Positions 10,529 through 22,560 are shown, counted from the first letter of the stretch. The stretch is DNA of 64,000 bases from Pyrrhosoma nymphula (GCA_963573305.1 OY754337.1:51783164-51847163), one strand, 5' to 3'. Made by a program: numbers and translations. Notes: generated by a model not told the origin, from the letters alone.

Positions 10529-12040
10529 GATTTTTTATTGATTGCATGGCTTTGCTAATGTTATCTTGGAGGTAATATTAATAAAAGAATCGACAAAAAT
10601 GATGATTTTTGTTATTATATACTCATTAGTCACTATGAATTCATCCACTGAAACAACTGTTATCCGTGTTACTAACTAACCCGAAAAAAATAATTGAAGT
10701 TTACTTACGTCGGCTACAACATAATTGAAAACGGGCATCACCAAGGGATCAAGTGCTGGTTCGAAAATCGATCTATCCATGAATTTCATTTTAATCATTC
10801 TTTGGTATTGCCTCAATGTGCTGATAATCTCATTTAATCAGATGTGTCGAGGTCGGGGAAGAAAACTTTTAGAGATTATAAGTAGAGGATATAAAAGGCA
10901 TAATGATCTCAAGTAAATATCACACACACGTTTTTGTGTCCACCGCAGGCATTAGTAGTTACCTTTAAAACATCATCAAAATTTCAAAAAGTAATTTGAT
11001 CCGAAACTGCATCTCAAGAGGCTTGACGTCGCCGCACGGAATCACTACTCTGCTATACATTTATACCTTAAAACCTCCTTATGTTCAACCTTCAAGATGA
11101 TAACAGTTCCATTACGTGAAAAAATCCTTGTTGCCAAGAATAAAGTAGTCTTAAGTATGCCTAAGACAGCTAAAGGGTAGTAAAATAATTTCATGCAGTC
11201 ATCCTGTTATTCAAACGTCAAGGAGTTAAACTAAAGTAAGTGCGAGTATGGTTGGATATTATCAATTTGCTAAACATATTTTTAACCGTGCGCATCCTAT
11301 GTTTTGTGGATTTTGCTGTGCCTTAGAAATTGTTCAAGAACTAAATCAAGGAAGAAAAGCTGTCCTCTTTCCGGAGGTCTGCTGTAGTCTTAATCCCGTC
11401 CATTGGATGGAAATCAAACTATGGCCCCATAGCCAACCGCTGGCCGCGCAAATAGCTGAATAAAGTGGAAGTGACCGGAAGAATTCTAATTTAATATGAA
11501 GACCGTCGTCCCCCCACGTCTCGATGCGACCTCGGACGGTTATCTCTCATGGGAAAAGCCAAAACATTACAACATGATTTGACACGCGCGCGTCAAGAGT
11601 AGGCGAGTGGTTCCTGAAAGGAGATTAAACCAATTGCGGTGACGGTATAGCCGCCTGATATTGCGAGTGCTCGCGTCAACGTGGATGGGACACTTGGTAA
11701 GAGTGTCGCCGGGAAATTCCTGGAAGGAAAGCGGTTTGGCGGTCGAGGGGAGTAAAGAAAATAAAATAAAGGAGGACAGCTACAAAAGGAGGAAATGGTT
11801 GCATTCCTTCCCAAGGAAGGCGGTGTTGGGTCAAATGAAGGAATATCCAACTCGAAAGGAGTGACGGCCCAGCTCACCCCGCGTCTATCAACCTATTCAA
11901 GAGCCTCTTATGAGTCCTCAACGATTTATGCAGTTCGGTTGTGAGCAGTGCTATAGGAGCTGAAAACTCATGGACTGACTTAAGGATACCCGTTTTCCAC
12001 CAATTACAAAATGGGATGACCATAGGTATGTGGAGATCGG
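9649..12040. other. unassigned stretch with a (TA)n tract
   Basis: Apart from the microsatellite at 10455-10524 I see no recognisable element. Open frames at 9925-10116, 10258-10575 and 11593-11877 show no family signature; the second is partly translated (TA)n. Confidence 0.4.
10455..10524. repeat. (TA)35 microsatellite
   Basis: An uninterrupted 70-base TA dinucleotide run, the longest perfect simple repeat in the window. Confidence 0.95.
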
Positions 12041-12355
12041 ATCGGTGTCTTGGTGGTTGGAGAAGCTACTGACTTTCGATCACGAGGGCCCGGGTACAAA
12101 TCCCAAGAAGCTGAGATTTTATAATTGGAATTTTGTTAATTCCTGACAGCCATGCGGAAAGCTCCGCAGTTGTAATACTCCGTTCATTGAAGGGGGCATT
12201 AAACAGTGGTCCCATGACGCATTTTGTGAAGATTAGGCTAATACCAACGCCAGGTTTCTCTCCACCCTTCTTCCATTTGTATATTTCTTATTCACCATTA
12301 CCTGCGCATCTATCCTTCATGGCTCTCCTGATTTAGTTTTCGGTCTCCTCATCAA
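12041..12355 (+). mobile_element. tRNA-derived SINE, near full length
   Basis: The head has CTTGGTGGTTGGAGAAGC (A-box-like, about 12050) and GGGTACAAATCCC (B box, about 12095). The body continues with GCATTAAACAGTGGTCCC, then GATTAGGCTAATACCAACGC and CAGGTTTCTCTCCACCCTTC. The tail holds CCTTCATGGCTCTCCTGA and CGGTCTCCTCATCAAT. The body and tail match the other five family members listed here. It has no coding capacity. Confidence 0.7.
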
Positions 12356-12670
12356 TTAACTAACCACTTTTTCTTTCAGTTTGACACTTCATTAATCTAA
12401 TCTTCATTTATTCTTAGCTCCTTATCTTCACGTATACTTTACTTTTCTGCAACTCGACAAATTGAGCGCAGACATGTTATTCTAGAGCTTATTTGGAGAT
12501 TTTACGAGCAAGTACAGTGTCACGATTCGCACATCAGAAAGTCGTACGTGCATAAGATTTACTACCCACTCAACCATATTACCTACCCACGCACCCGTAC
12601 ACTTGTATTTTACAATTCATCCCTGAAACCTCGTTGCAATTTTTTTTATTCTACTTTAATATGTAGGTAA

Positions 12671-13574
12671 TATCATTTCTTGTTCTTAGCCAATACTCTC
12701 CCACTTCTAGTCCGTCCCTCCCTTCCCCACCGCTGCATTCCAGTCACCCATCACTATCAGATTTTTCTTTCCCGTTACTTCTCTAATTATTTCTTCTACT
12801 TGCTCGTACGCCTCGTCCATTTCTTCCTCCTTATGGTTGCTTGTAGGTATGCATACCTGGACCAGTACGAAATTCGTCGGGCGTGCTTTTATTTCTACCA
12901 CTAGTATCCTGTCGCTCACCTGTTCAATGTTTACCACCCTCGGCCCCAACTTTGTGTTTAGTACCATGCCTACCCCCTCTCATCTCTCATCTCCCCCACT
13001 ATAGATTATCCTGTAAATATCACTCCAGTAGTCCCCGCTATCCTTCCATCTCACCTAGCACAGCCCCAAAGAATCTATATTTTCTTTCTACATTTCCTAT
13101 TTAATATCTTCAAGCTTCCCGGCCTTCATCATTGTCCTTACGTTCGAAGGTCCTATTTTTACCACTGCTTTCCTCCTCTTCTTTCTCTTTTTATTCTTCT
13201 TCTCCCTCCAATTCCTTGTATCCTCTGATGATGATGTTGCGCAAGGATTTCGTGTGACGACCGCGGAGGCCTTGCCTCCCCCGTTGCCGGGCACGACACC
13301 CGCCCTAGTGGGTGGCATCCCGTAGTTGCCAGGATTAAATTCTCTGTGAGTGACTTTCATGCTCTGGGAAATGATAGTTGAGACACACCACTTCTCAAAG
13401 GTATTTTTAACATGACACCATCACTATAATACCTTTCGTCTGGCTCCTACCCTTTGACCTATCTGGTATGGGTGGCCCTACCAGGAGCAATAATAATTGC
13501 TCCTGTCAGTACAGCTCTAGGGGTCATTGGAAAGCACAAACCCTTCCACCACGTCAAGGTTGCCGTTCAAGGAG
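12671..13574 (-). mobile_element. 3'-truncated copy of the RTE-like LINE
   Basis: On the minus strand this stretch is colinear with 1623-2535 of the full-length element: the leader, the shared ATG (13360), the Lys/Arg-rich block and the first half of the endonuclease as far as the equivalent of GDWNAVVG. Homology stops abruptly at about 12671, so the rest of the endonuclease, the whole polymerase and the 3' end are missing. The reading frame is damaged: a stop follows the KLEDIK segment at about 13097, further stops follow, and the conserved WN of the endonuclease opening has become SN. LINE insertions normally lose the 5' end, so this copy has probably been cut by a later deletion or rearrangement. 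Confidence 0.88.
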
Positions 13575-16247
13575 GTACGACTTTTATAGAAGTGTTCCTA
13601 GTGCCAATAAATAAATCAAGGTTACCATTTATAAGTCATTATTTGATAAAAATATAACTAAATACCTGAATACGTTAAAGAGAGTTGGTTGGCCTTTTTT
13701 TACCAAGACAGTGATAAATCACTTCATTCGCTCATGTAACAACACTTTCATAATAAATACGAACGATAGAGTACGAAAATCGGTCCTATCAATATAGCCA
13801 ATGTTCTGATTAAATTTTGGCTTTGCATTAAGATTAGCGTATAGATGAATATGCGTGACAATAGAAGGATCTGCGGCTTTCCCGGCTTATAAGCCGAAGG
13901 AGATATGGAACCTTTAACTGAGAAGATTTCCTTCATGCTTGCAAAGTTCAAGGCTATGTCCACGGTCACTTTCGTTACAAAATGAATCTAAACATTAATA
14001 AAATATTGTTTTTGGAAGATTGCCTGCAGATAAAGTAAAATATTCTAAACAGGGAAATATGGTCTGAAAGTCCCACATCATGCTATGTCGGATAACAGTG
14101 CTGAACCTCACGTCTACCCTAAGAAAGATATGTTTGCTTGATGGGCACCTACGTTACATAAAATATAAAAAATGTTAGAAGTCCACATGTGGATCAAATT
14201 TTTTTCTCTGAGTTGGCTGTGGAATATGGACTTTATTTTGTCAATGAGCAATATCTTATTTTGCATGGAAATAAGGAGCATGGGTTGACTGTATTTGGTT
14301 CAACAAATTAAAACCATGGTCACTTACGTTATTTGGCACATTCAATTCCATTGCCTATGATATTTGACTGGATTAGGCTCACATTATAAATTGAAACAAT
14401 AGGTTTGTTACTATATTTTCGGATTTAATTTCAATGACACAGAGTGATATTCCTTGATTTTTTCTAGCTGTAACGTTCAATTAAAAATAGTTGAAAGTCA
14501 ATAACATTGTTGCTAACATAGACTAGACATAATTTGTAGCAAGTATAGAAAGATTAGAGGTTCATTAATAATTTTCAAAAACAGTCCCAATGCCCGTTTT
14601 TCCATGGAATTACCCAATTTTACAATTAAGGGAGCATTTTAACATGCCACAAAATATGCAGCACACCCATAGAAATTGCTGCTAGCCGCTTGATAGGTAT
14701 GGCAAAAAAAGACCTCAGTTTTTGGTCTCATTCCTGAACAACCAAGGAATAAATGGCTTGCTCATTCCGTGATATGGAGTGGATGGGGAAAGGTAATAGG
14801 AATGAAGTTAGGGCTTATTACATGTTAACGGTTACTCTTTCGCTGTTTTTTGTCGTATTCGTGAAAATAGCGTGGAAAAAATGAATTTTTCTACTTCTTA
14901 GTTCATGAGTGTATCACTCTTATTTTGTCAGTTCTAGACATAGAGTTAGGGGTAAAATAACTTCCTCCGTGTTATACTGAAACTCTCGTGATCTGAATTT
15001 TTTATAATAATCGAAGCCCTGTATCCTTCAAGATTCAAAAGACAAATGCCAACCTAGTCCTTCCTTCAGCTGTATTACACTCTCTGTTCCCTCGTTGTCG
15101 AAGGTACAGATGGAAAAAGACCAACTCTGATGATGATACGGTCACGCGTTGCCGGAGACTTGCTTAAATGTTTTCATTTGTCGCACGAAATCGATGCAAT
15201 TTCCTGCCGCCCGTTTGGTCCTTTCACACGCACGTCTTCCACTGCCCTCCTCACACCCCGAAAAGCCTTCGTTCCGTCCCTTCTTCTCGGGGTTTCTTGT
15301 AAGGTCTTCCGCTCACGTTCCCTCTCAATGCCAAGCTTCCCCATCCTTTTCTCACACACCCCAAGAATGGAACACGACCACCAGCCCATGTAACCCATCT
15401 CAAAAAGGTTTTCTCCTCTTCCATCTTCCAGCGGTCTCTTCTCCTTGTCCTAACCCAATCTTCTTCTCGACGCAAGCAGGGCTTTGGTGATATTTCGATG
15501 CGTCCACTGCGGTGTATCTATGACAAACAGGCGGCTTAAGGAGGGTCGGTGGTTTCGCTAAACTTGAGAGCATTCGATGAAACTTGCTGGTAACATTACT
15601 TTTGTTGTCTTAAAGCTACCTGATTTTTTTTCAGAATTATTTGCCTCAGGTTTCTTAACATACTTGAAATGGAAGTGAGCATAATGGCACACGGGTTCTT
15701 ATGGGAACGCAAGACTTTATTCACCAGAAAGAACATTTTCTAATTATTCAATGTATAATAATTTATATCATCTATAGAAAAAAGTATGACAGATTTTCCT
15801 TACAAGCGCTTGACGAAATCCCTCGCGCGCGTTGCGGACGAAGTGAAATTGGCACCACGAGTAAAGCACGTGAACGTGGATGCATAACTTGCAGGATGCA
15901 GAAGGAAAGGCATAAGAACCCGTGTGATTTCATGCCCAATTCTCGATCTGATATCTTACGAAACCTGGTAAAAACCTTGCAGGTAGTTTTAAAACAATAT
16001 TATTAATGCTTTCAGGAAGTTTCTTTGAATTCTCTTAAGTTGAGTGAAACCACCGAACCTCCTCAACGCATGGACTTCATAATTCTATGGAAGTAGCAGG
16101 TGTAGCGATTTCTGAATGTGTTTCTCTACTTGTGGAACATTGTTCTGCAAACGATATTAAATCCGAATCATCAGGAAAAGTGGATTAAATAATGAATAGA
16201 GTAAATAATATATTTGTTATAAAGGATTTGGTTCTTTCTCGGCGAAT
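13575..16247. other. unassigned stretch
   Basis: Contains a locally GC-richer segment at 15130-15490 with overlapping open frames on both strands. The best, 113 codons, has no recognisable domain and looks compositional. Confidence 0.4.
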
Positions 16248-16352
16248 TATATTAATAAATAATTCTCGGGTTTCCAGCCGAGTAAGGTTTTGGTTTGCTA
16301 ACGTTTCAATGGAATACTCCTCCATCGTCCTCAGAGCAATAAAGCTTGCAGG
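16248..16352 (-). repeat. left arm of a 105-bp inverted repeat
   Basis: This arm and 16774-16878 are reverse complements over 105 bases, with one mismatch found by eye (AGCCGAG against the complement of TTGGCT). A 421-base spacer separates them. The arm carries the hammerhead-like motif listed at 16303. Confidence 0.9.
16303..16334 (-). other. hammerhead-like motif (left arm)
   Basis: On the minus strand CTGAGGA is followed by a stem-loop (ATGGA pairing with TCCAT) and then GAAACGTT. This is the order of the hammerhead ribozyme core, C-U-G-A-N-G-A, stem II, G-A-A-A. One extra unpaired base lies between the first box and the stem, so activity is doubtful. Confidence 0.4.
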
Positions 16353-16773
16353 ATTAATGCCAGAAAGAAAATGTGCCACACATATTTTATCATAGTGGTA
16401 ATAATTGAAAAACTTTGGTCTAAAACATATTTACTCATTCATTTTCCCTCAGATGAACTTTTCCAAAATTTCTCATGAAAGCCAGATCAATGAAATAGCT
16501 ACAAATATATTTCGTGTTGTTAATTATTACATCATACATGCAAACTGAATTTATTTCGATAAATAAGACCCTGCCAGTTTAAATGTATGTATTACGGAAA
16601 TGGCAGAATTTACTCTTGTAGAATTCTGGAAAAATATAATTCATTGCTATAATAATTCCCTGACAGAATTGGAGCAATCAAATCAATGGAAACCGTTAAT
16701 TCAAAAAATAACGGAAAACAGGAGACAACAATGCCCCCCGGATGAGACGGCTATATAAGCGCACGCGAAAGGC
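16353..16773. other. spacer between inverted-repeat arms
   Basis: AT-rich, no open frame. Near its right end a TATA-like box (CTATATAAG, about 16751-16759) lies about 15 bases before the right arm. Confidence 0.5.
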
Positions 16774-16878
16774 CCTGCAAGCTTTATTGCTCTGAGGACG
16801 ATGGAGGAGTATTCCATTGAAACGTTAGCAAACCAAAACCTTACTTGGCTGGAAACCCGAGAATTATTTATTAATATA
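16774..16878 (+). repeat. right arm of a 105-bp inverted repeat
   Basis: Reverse complement of 16248-16352. It is preceded by the TATA-like box described in the spacer. Confidence 0.9.
16792..16823 (+). other. hammerhead-like motif (right arm)
   Basis: CTGAGGA at 16792-16798, a hairpin with a six-base stem counting a terminal G-T pair, then GAAACGTT from 16819. It is the same motif as in the left arm, in the opposite orientation. Confidence 0.4.
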
Positions 16879-19014
16879 TTTGTTGTTTAAATTTGTGATC
16901 ACTGCTTGAAGTCGTGTGTTCAGTATTTGAACGTATGTTATAAAATATGATCTCAGAATCAAAATTTTACATGCAAGCAAACTAGATTGGGGTTTTCATT
17001 AGAATTTGGAACCATAATCGGTAAAGTACCGATTACAACCCCTGTCTACCAATACTACCATAGGTGTCCATGCTTATTTTCAAGCAACATACAAGGCTAC
17101 TGCTACATAACTTTTTTGCCATGTGTTACTCTACTTTATCTAAATGTAATATGTTATACCGTCCTGTCCGGTGACCACACTTGTTTACATGTGGAATAGG
17201 GTTTTTTTTATAAAAATATAAAAATTTAGAACTTTTCACGCCCCGAAACTTCCCAATTCGATTCCAAATGACTACCTAACTCCTTGTACAACATATTAGC
17301 TCAATGCGTTATACGCAGGCCGTGTCCCGATTATTTTATTTTATAAGGTAGGAAAAGAGGTACGAAGTCGTGTCATATTTCGCAACTTCGGAGGGTCCTG
17401 GTGTGAGTTGATACGCGGTGGTATTGTTGAAAAACTACGATGTATTACTTACTTACCAGAGCAATGAACATATTGTCAATTACAAATGTTTACTTTTTTA
17501 TATTTCCCATTTACGAAGTTGTGCTCCTCCATCTCGAACTATTTGGTATTTACGGATCACCTGTTTTCTTCTGCTTAAAATTTTAGCCCAGTTTTAACAA
17601 CGCAATTTATTTTTAAAGACGCCTATTGCGGTACGGAATGAGTATTTTCAATGCGCCACGAAAGATAAATCCTTTGCCTCGTAGCTGTTGTAGCTCACCA
17701 ATGCGCTTGCCCGGATGGAATTCAGAAAGACTACATAAATAGTACGTACTAAGTAAACAACCATAATTGACATTATTTCCATTGTGTTGCAAGACACGTA
17801 GATTTTGACCTCATCGCCTTACTAGTAACAACTATTATTTTTGAGTTAGTAATTTTACATTTAGTCTCATTGTTATGCAAAGTACTGAAAAAACACAAAT
17901 TAAAAACTGAATTCTAATTCTAACTGAATAAACTGTTGTGAGTGAACAGAAATTGAGCCAAAGCTAGCAGAAATACTGCCTACTGGGTATGAGTCTGAGT
18001 TTACACTGAAAGGCTATTAGAAATAATTCAGATCCTGCAAGGTTTCAGGATGACAGGCTTTCAGGGAGGATAGTGTTAACGCACGCATGCTTTATACGAT
18101 TGACTAGAAAAAAATGTAAAACAAAATACGCACTCTTTTATAATCAATAAGTAATAACGATTACTCCGCTCCCTACACTATGCACGACTGATTTCCAAAA
18201 CTATTGAGGGACTCTTTTACCAAACCATACCTCGTCCCTTATCGCTCACAATTCATTTTCCCTATTCTCACACTATTTTCTTGCTGGAGTAATAACCTCC
18301 CTTGCCACCCACCCTAGTAATGACCCTTGGCGTAATACGAAGATTGTGTATGTCAAGATTATAAACGAACAATTTAATATTGGTAGGTAACTGAAATCTC
18401 TTCCCAAGTTTTTCTATTGTAACAGATTTTTTATAATTACATTTTAGCAGCATTGCCTATTATTATTTCTTATGCTTCTACGAATTTTAAATTATAATGT
18501 TTTGACAACATTTGTTTATATTCCAGAAAACTCTGACCTTGTATTCGACTATTCCAACAAAAATAAAAAAATGAAAATATCAGAGATATTTTCTGTTTAT
18601 ATGTGACATCGATATTTTCGAGGTAATATGAGCTGGTGATCTCTAGAGGCATTGAAAACGTTAAGAAAAGGGTTAGTTGCTAGCCAGTTTGGATTTCAAC
18701 ACGTAACTGAAAAATTTTACCAATCGGTTTGAAAAAATATTAATTTTTTGTCTAATTCTAACAAGGGCTGACAGTGATTGAGTTATTTGTTTATCCTCAT
18801 CGCTGGACTGCGTGAAGATTTTGATGCAGAATATTCCCTATTGAACATTTATGAGAATCCAGAATGGATACGATTGGTTGGTAAGCTGATAATTAGGGGA
18901 GACGACAGAAAACTGAATTAAATTTTTCATATAGAGGATAGACGGTCGATTCAAACAGAAAGAAGGATAGATGGGTACGCAAACGAAGAAAGTAGTATTT
19001 ATAGAATGTTTGAA
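16879..19014. other. unassigned AT-rich stretch
   Basis: No element or gene recognised. The longest frames (60-70 codons) are at background level for this composition. Confidence 0.4.
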
Positions 19015-19120
19015 TGCTGGAAAGAGACCAGGTGTCGGCATTGCCCTATTTTAAACGAAAATCGCCTATGGTTCACAGTTTCACGTCCCATCGGACGGAC
19101 GGAGTAGGTACTTCACTGCA
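19015..19120 (-). mobile_element. SINE fragment (body only)
   Basis: On the minus strand it reads CCGATGGGACGTGAAACTGTG, abbreviated here, then a Pu-rich spacer and GGGCAATGCCGACACCTGG. This matches the body of the SINE family at 8705 and 12041. The tRNA-like head and the tail are not recognisable. Confidence 0.6.
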
Positions 19121-19484
19121 TGTGCTCTAATATCAGCACACAAGAGGGAAAAGGGTTTCCCTAGAAATTTTTCCACCACTTTTGAGATTCAAAATCGTGC
19201 CCTTGGATAAATTGACCCCCCTACCAACCCGATCCCAGCATAGTCACCCCATTTTATGATAGTTGGTACACTGATATTCTGATTTCATTCACTTCCTTAC
19301 GGCGGGCCTTTCTTGCAACAACCTTCGGTACCCAACCCAAAGAAATCCTCGATTGATAACTGATAAGAGTGCTGTTGAATAGATAAGTCGACGCGGGTAA
19401 AACTGATGCGGGCGACTTATTTGAGAAGGCGACTGACCACAACGGCATTTTACTCCATCGGGGATGGTTGTGCTATTTGTTTGC

Positions 19485-19735
19485 GGAAGGATTTGGGGTA
19501 GTGCTGAAAATATGGAGGGTAACCCGGTGTCGGCACCAAACTACGATCAGCAAATATCCCTTCAGGATCCAGACATGATTGGACTGAGTACTGCCTTTAG
19601 AGCGCTCCACTTGAGGCACGCAAGTAGGGACGGGAATTATGATGTAACATCTTTGCCACCGCTTGGATTCGAACCCAGGTCATATGAGGATATGAAGCAA
19701 ATCATCAATAACCCCACACCACCCCGAACTGTTAC
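19485..19735 (-). mobile_element. SINE with tRNA-like head, internally rearranged
   Basis: On the minus strand CTGGGTTCGAATCCAAGC (about 19664-19681) is a good B box, preceded by an A-box-like GGGTGGTGTGGGGTT. At the far end GTGCCGACACCGGGTTACCC (about 19520-19540) is the family body block. The middle does not match the other copies, so this may be a subfamily with a different central part. Confidence 0.5.
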
Positions 19736-20204
19736 ATGATTATTTCCTTTCACCTTTTATCACCTTAAGCCTTGTTTACGATTGACGTCAACTTGAAACG
19801 TTTGTCAACAGCATGTTTTCACGTTCACGATTTCAGTTTACGATTGGCTGTCAGACGGAGCTTTGATTGGCAATCGTCGTCCAAATTCGTTGATATTTAC
19901 GTTGATATGTGCGTTGATGTTGATGTTCGTTGATCCGTTGAGTAAACTTAGTAAGCATACCAGAGCACATAGAGCTAATCTGGCGTTCAAGGCGTGCCCG
20001 TTTCGGAGCACCATATTGGCGTTGATGTTGTGCGGGTTGCGTTATGTATGGATGCTTGGAATGCCAGGGGCAAGGCATCAGGCCCAGGGGCGTACTTCTG
20101 CCGGCGCTTCGACCGTATATCAGCCGGGGGTGACTGCTCACGGCAACAAAATGATCTATATATGGCACCTGGAACGTGGGAAGAAAAGACCTAGATTTTT
20201 AAAT

Positions 20205-20291
20205 ATGTCAAGGAAATTTTGCAGACGGAGAAAACGTGTGCTTATAATTTTCACAGTTCTTTGGTCTCTATCTGGAATAATTTACCTTCAA
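20205..20291 (+). CDS. candidate first exon of a type II (signal-anchor) membrane protein
   Basis: From the ATG at 20205 (A at -3) the frame gives 29 residues: MSRKFCRRRKR followed by the hydrophobic VLIIFTVLWSLSGIIYL. A short, strongly basic cytoplasmic tail and one membrane segment is the layout of Golgi glycosyltransferases. The start of animal GALNT2-type transferases (basic residues, then a hydrophobic run containing LW) is the closest thing I know. A possible donor follows at once (CAA then GTACGG, 20292), so the exon would end in phase 0. The frame also stays open to 20472 and has read open since 19863, so this could be a chance frame. No downstream catalytic exons were seen. Confidence 0.35.
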
Positions 20292-20472
20292 GTACGGCGC
20301 AACGCACGAAGTGACTTTTCTTTGCCCTCTTTCCATTCCTTGGTTATAGTCAAAAGAAACAATAATGGATTTTCCCTGCTACTTCACAGGCAGAAAGTAA
20401 GATGGCTGACTAGTGTGTTCCTGAAGCTATGCAACCCGCGTGGTAGTCTTACGGTAATACCAATATGGCGCT

Positions 20473-21785
20473 AGGTGCTGCCCATAGACCTTGAATATAG
20501 GTAAAAGTCTATGGTGCTGCCATGCTTCGCCTCCACTGCGGAGATGGGACTTAAGCTCACTGTGGTATGGTGTAAACATCTACGACTATGAATTTAAACA
20601 TACGATATACGATAAACCAAAATTCATAGATTACGGAAAACGTGCATAAAACAGTAAACGTAAAATAATTACGCCGCTTCGTTAAATATTAAAATTGTAT
20701 CAGTCGCTCATAAAAGGCGTACTAGTCGCAGATACGCGGAAAAAATCAATAAAAAATGATGAAAATTGAATATCGATATTCAGGTACGTACTGCGCATGC
20801 GTTGGCGTGAACCGTGAACATTGGGGGATGTTGCAACTTTAAAGTTTACGCTTAGTGTTCACAGAAGACACTTGAACGTGATCGTACAAACTTGCATAAG
20901 CAGTAATGTACTGAACTCCCGGTTGGAGTTGAGCTTCACGCTGAAGCTTTTCCATATTCGTTCTTATACATGTCCTGACTTTTTTCCACAACGAGCCAGC
21001 AATGCACGTGGTGCAAGGAGAAGACAAGACAGGATGAAGCAGAAGGAAGGGTAGAGATTTCTGGCATCATCTCTATCTCCTTGACGGTATCCATCCAATA
21101 GTGAGGGTCTCCCATCCACACGCAACCTTTCCTCTTGCCCTTCGTTTTCCAATATCAAAGCAGTTTGGTGGAATGGGCCCAAGAGAGCGAGGACGAGACA
21201 GAGAGGAGTAGAAGGCAGGAAAGAAGAAAGAGGGTTGGTGAGGATTTTCTTGTGACACGCTGGCAAATGGGGAGATCCGGTATATATATGAACATAAGGA
21301 AGGGAGAAATATATTTCACCTTGAAATACATATATATATATATATACTCACATCCATACATATGTATATATTGGTGCTTTATGTACTTATTTCTTTTCTT
21401 CCGTAGTGTAGCATATATTTTTTTTTCTCCCCAGAGGATACAGGGGGATGAAAGGGCAAGGGATTGAGAAGAGGGGTGCGAATGGAAAAGACTTAAGGTC
21501 AAGGGTGAATGATAGTGTACAAGTATGACCTAATATAAGTCGGATCTACGCCGGAGGGACATCTTCATTTGTTTTTAACCCAGAGGAAACCTCTAACTTG
21601 AGGCATAAATGGCGTCTTTATGAAGGAACATATGGAAGATACAGGTTTCCTGAGAATACTTCAAATAGAAAGACCGATTAAGGGCCTAGGATAAGTCACT
21701 TTGTGACATTTAGTGCCGTTTTTAACTAAATCACTATACTTATAGAGTTCTGATGTGAGCATAAAAAAATCACATGTTTATGGAC
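20473..21785. other. unassigned stretch
   Basis: Contains a short (TA)n near 21331-21346. Overlapping frames on both strands at 20821-21500 have no recognisable domain. Confidence 0.35.
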
Positions 21786-21814
21786 GTTTCACCAATTTTA
21801 AATATCTTCCTCAG
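21786..21814 (-). other. hammerhead-like motif (weak)
   Basis: On the minus strand CTGAGGA is followed 17 bases later by GAAACGTC. The two boxes are intact but the intervening stem is not convincing. It lies about 75 bases before the Penelope-like relic. Confidence 0.25.
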
Positions 21815-21884
21815 GGTTACTTTAAAGAGTTATGCAAAAAAATGTTTTAAAACATCTGAAAATTAAAACTACCGTTGTCAGCTT

Positions 21885-22560
21885 CGACACTTCGTGTCAT
21901 ATTCAAGGGCATTGAAGAAGGTACTCATTTTAGACAGCACTGTGGAGTTATTAGTAATTACTTTCAAATACATTGCCAAAGTGAATGGTTACCAACCAGA
22001 AGCCATAGAAAATGTTACGGATAAATCCCGCAAGAAATTGGGCGTATCAATGGTGTCTTTCCTGTCCCCTAACAACCCTCCAAAAATTGGTACAGTCTAC
22101 CATTTCTAGGGAATATTTCATATTCTACAACCTCTTGTTTCCCAAAGGATAAATACAGAATTGTCTATTATATTCCCTCAACTCTAAAAACTATTGTTTT
22201 TTCGCCAAAAACCCCTTCCCACAAAAAGTGGCATTTATTCTGTCATATGCAGCCGATGTGAAATGATACATAGGTATAGGTAGAACAGAATGAAGTGTAA
22301 AAATCAGAGTGAGTGAGGACCAAAAATGTTTCTAAACGAAGAAAGTGCAGTCTAATTTCGCCGAACACCTTCTGGACCATAATCATGCGAACAAATTTCT
22401 GCCGGACAAACTACATTCAGAAGGAAATAGGAGACTCGATGCCTTGGAGATGTTGGAGGTAATTCAGTACTTCAAAAACAACGTGCCCCAGGTGAACGAG
22501 CAAGTGCTTCCCATTCACTCCCCCCTTATTCTCCATCCCACTGTTTCCTATGCCTCCTCC
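21885..22560 (+). pseudogene. Penelope-like element relic: GIY-YIG endonuclease region
   Basis: Three frames in succession give the C-terminal part of a Penelope-like retroelement protein. An ALKKVL...VNGYQPEAIENV segment (21900-22010) resembles the linker after the polymerase. KSGIYSVICSRCEMI carries the GIY part at 22230-22238. After a +1 frame shift, YIGIGR at 22267-22275 carries the YIG part and continues to SNFAEHLLDHNHANKF (22351 on) and RRLDALEMLEVIQYF. In intact relatives the GIY-YIG domain is the nuclease that works with the reverse transcriptase during insertion. Here there are several stops, at least two frameshifts, and no polymerase core upstream. I am confident of the GIY-YIG assignment; the exact Penelope subgroup is unknown. 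Confidence 0.65.

Noticed and set aside
10258..10575. 105-codon frame
   Set aside because: A third of it is translated (TA)n microsatellite.
15130..15490. Overlapping frames on both strands
   Set aside because: Locally higher GC keeps several frames open. None has a motif or a plausible start context.
16140..16180. CTGATGA on the minus strand near the inverted repeat
   Set aside because: No GAAAC box within a reasonable distance.
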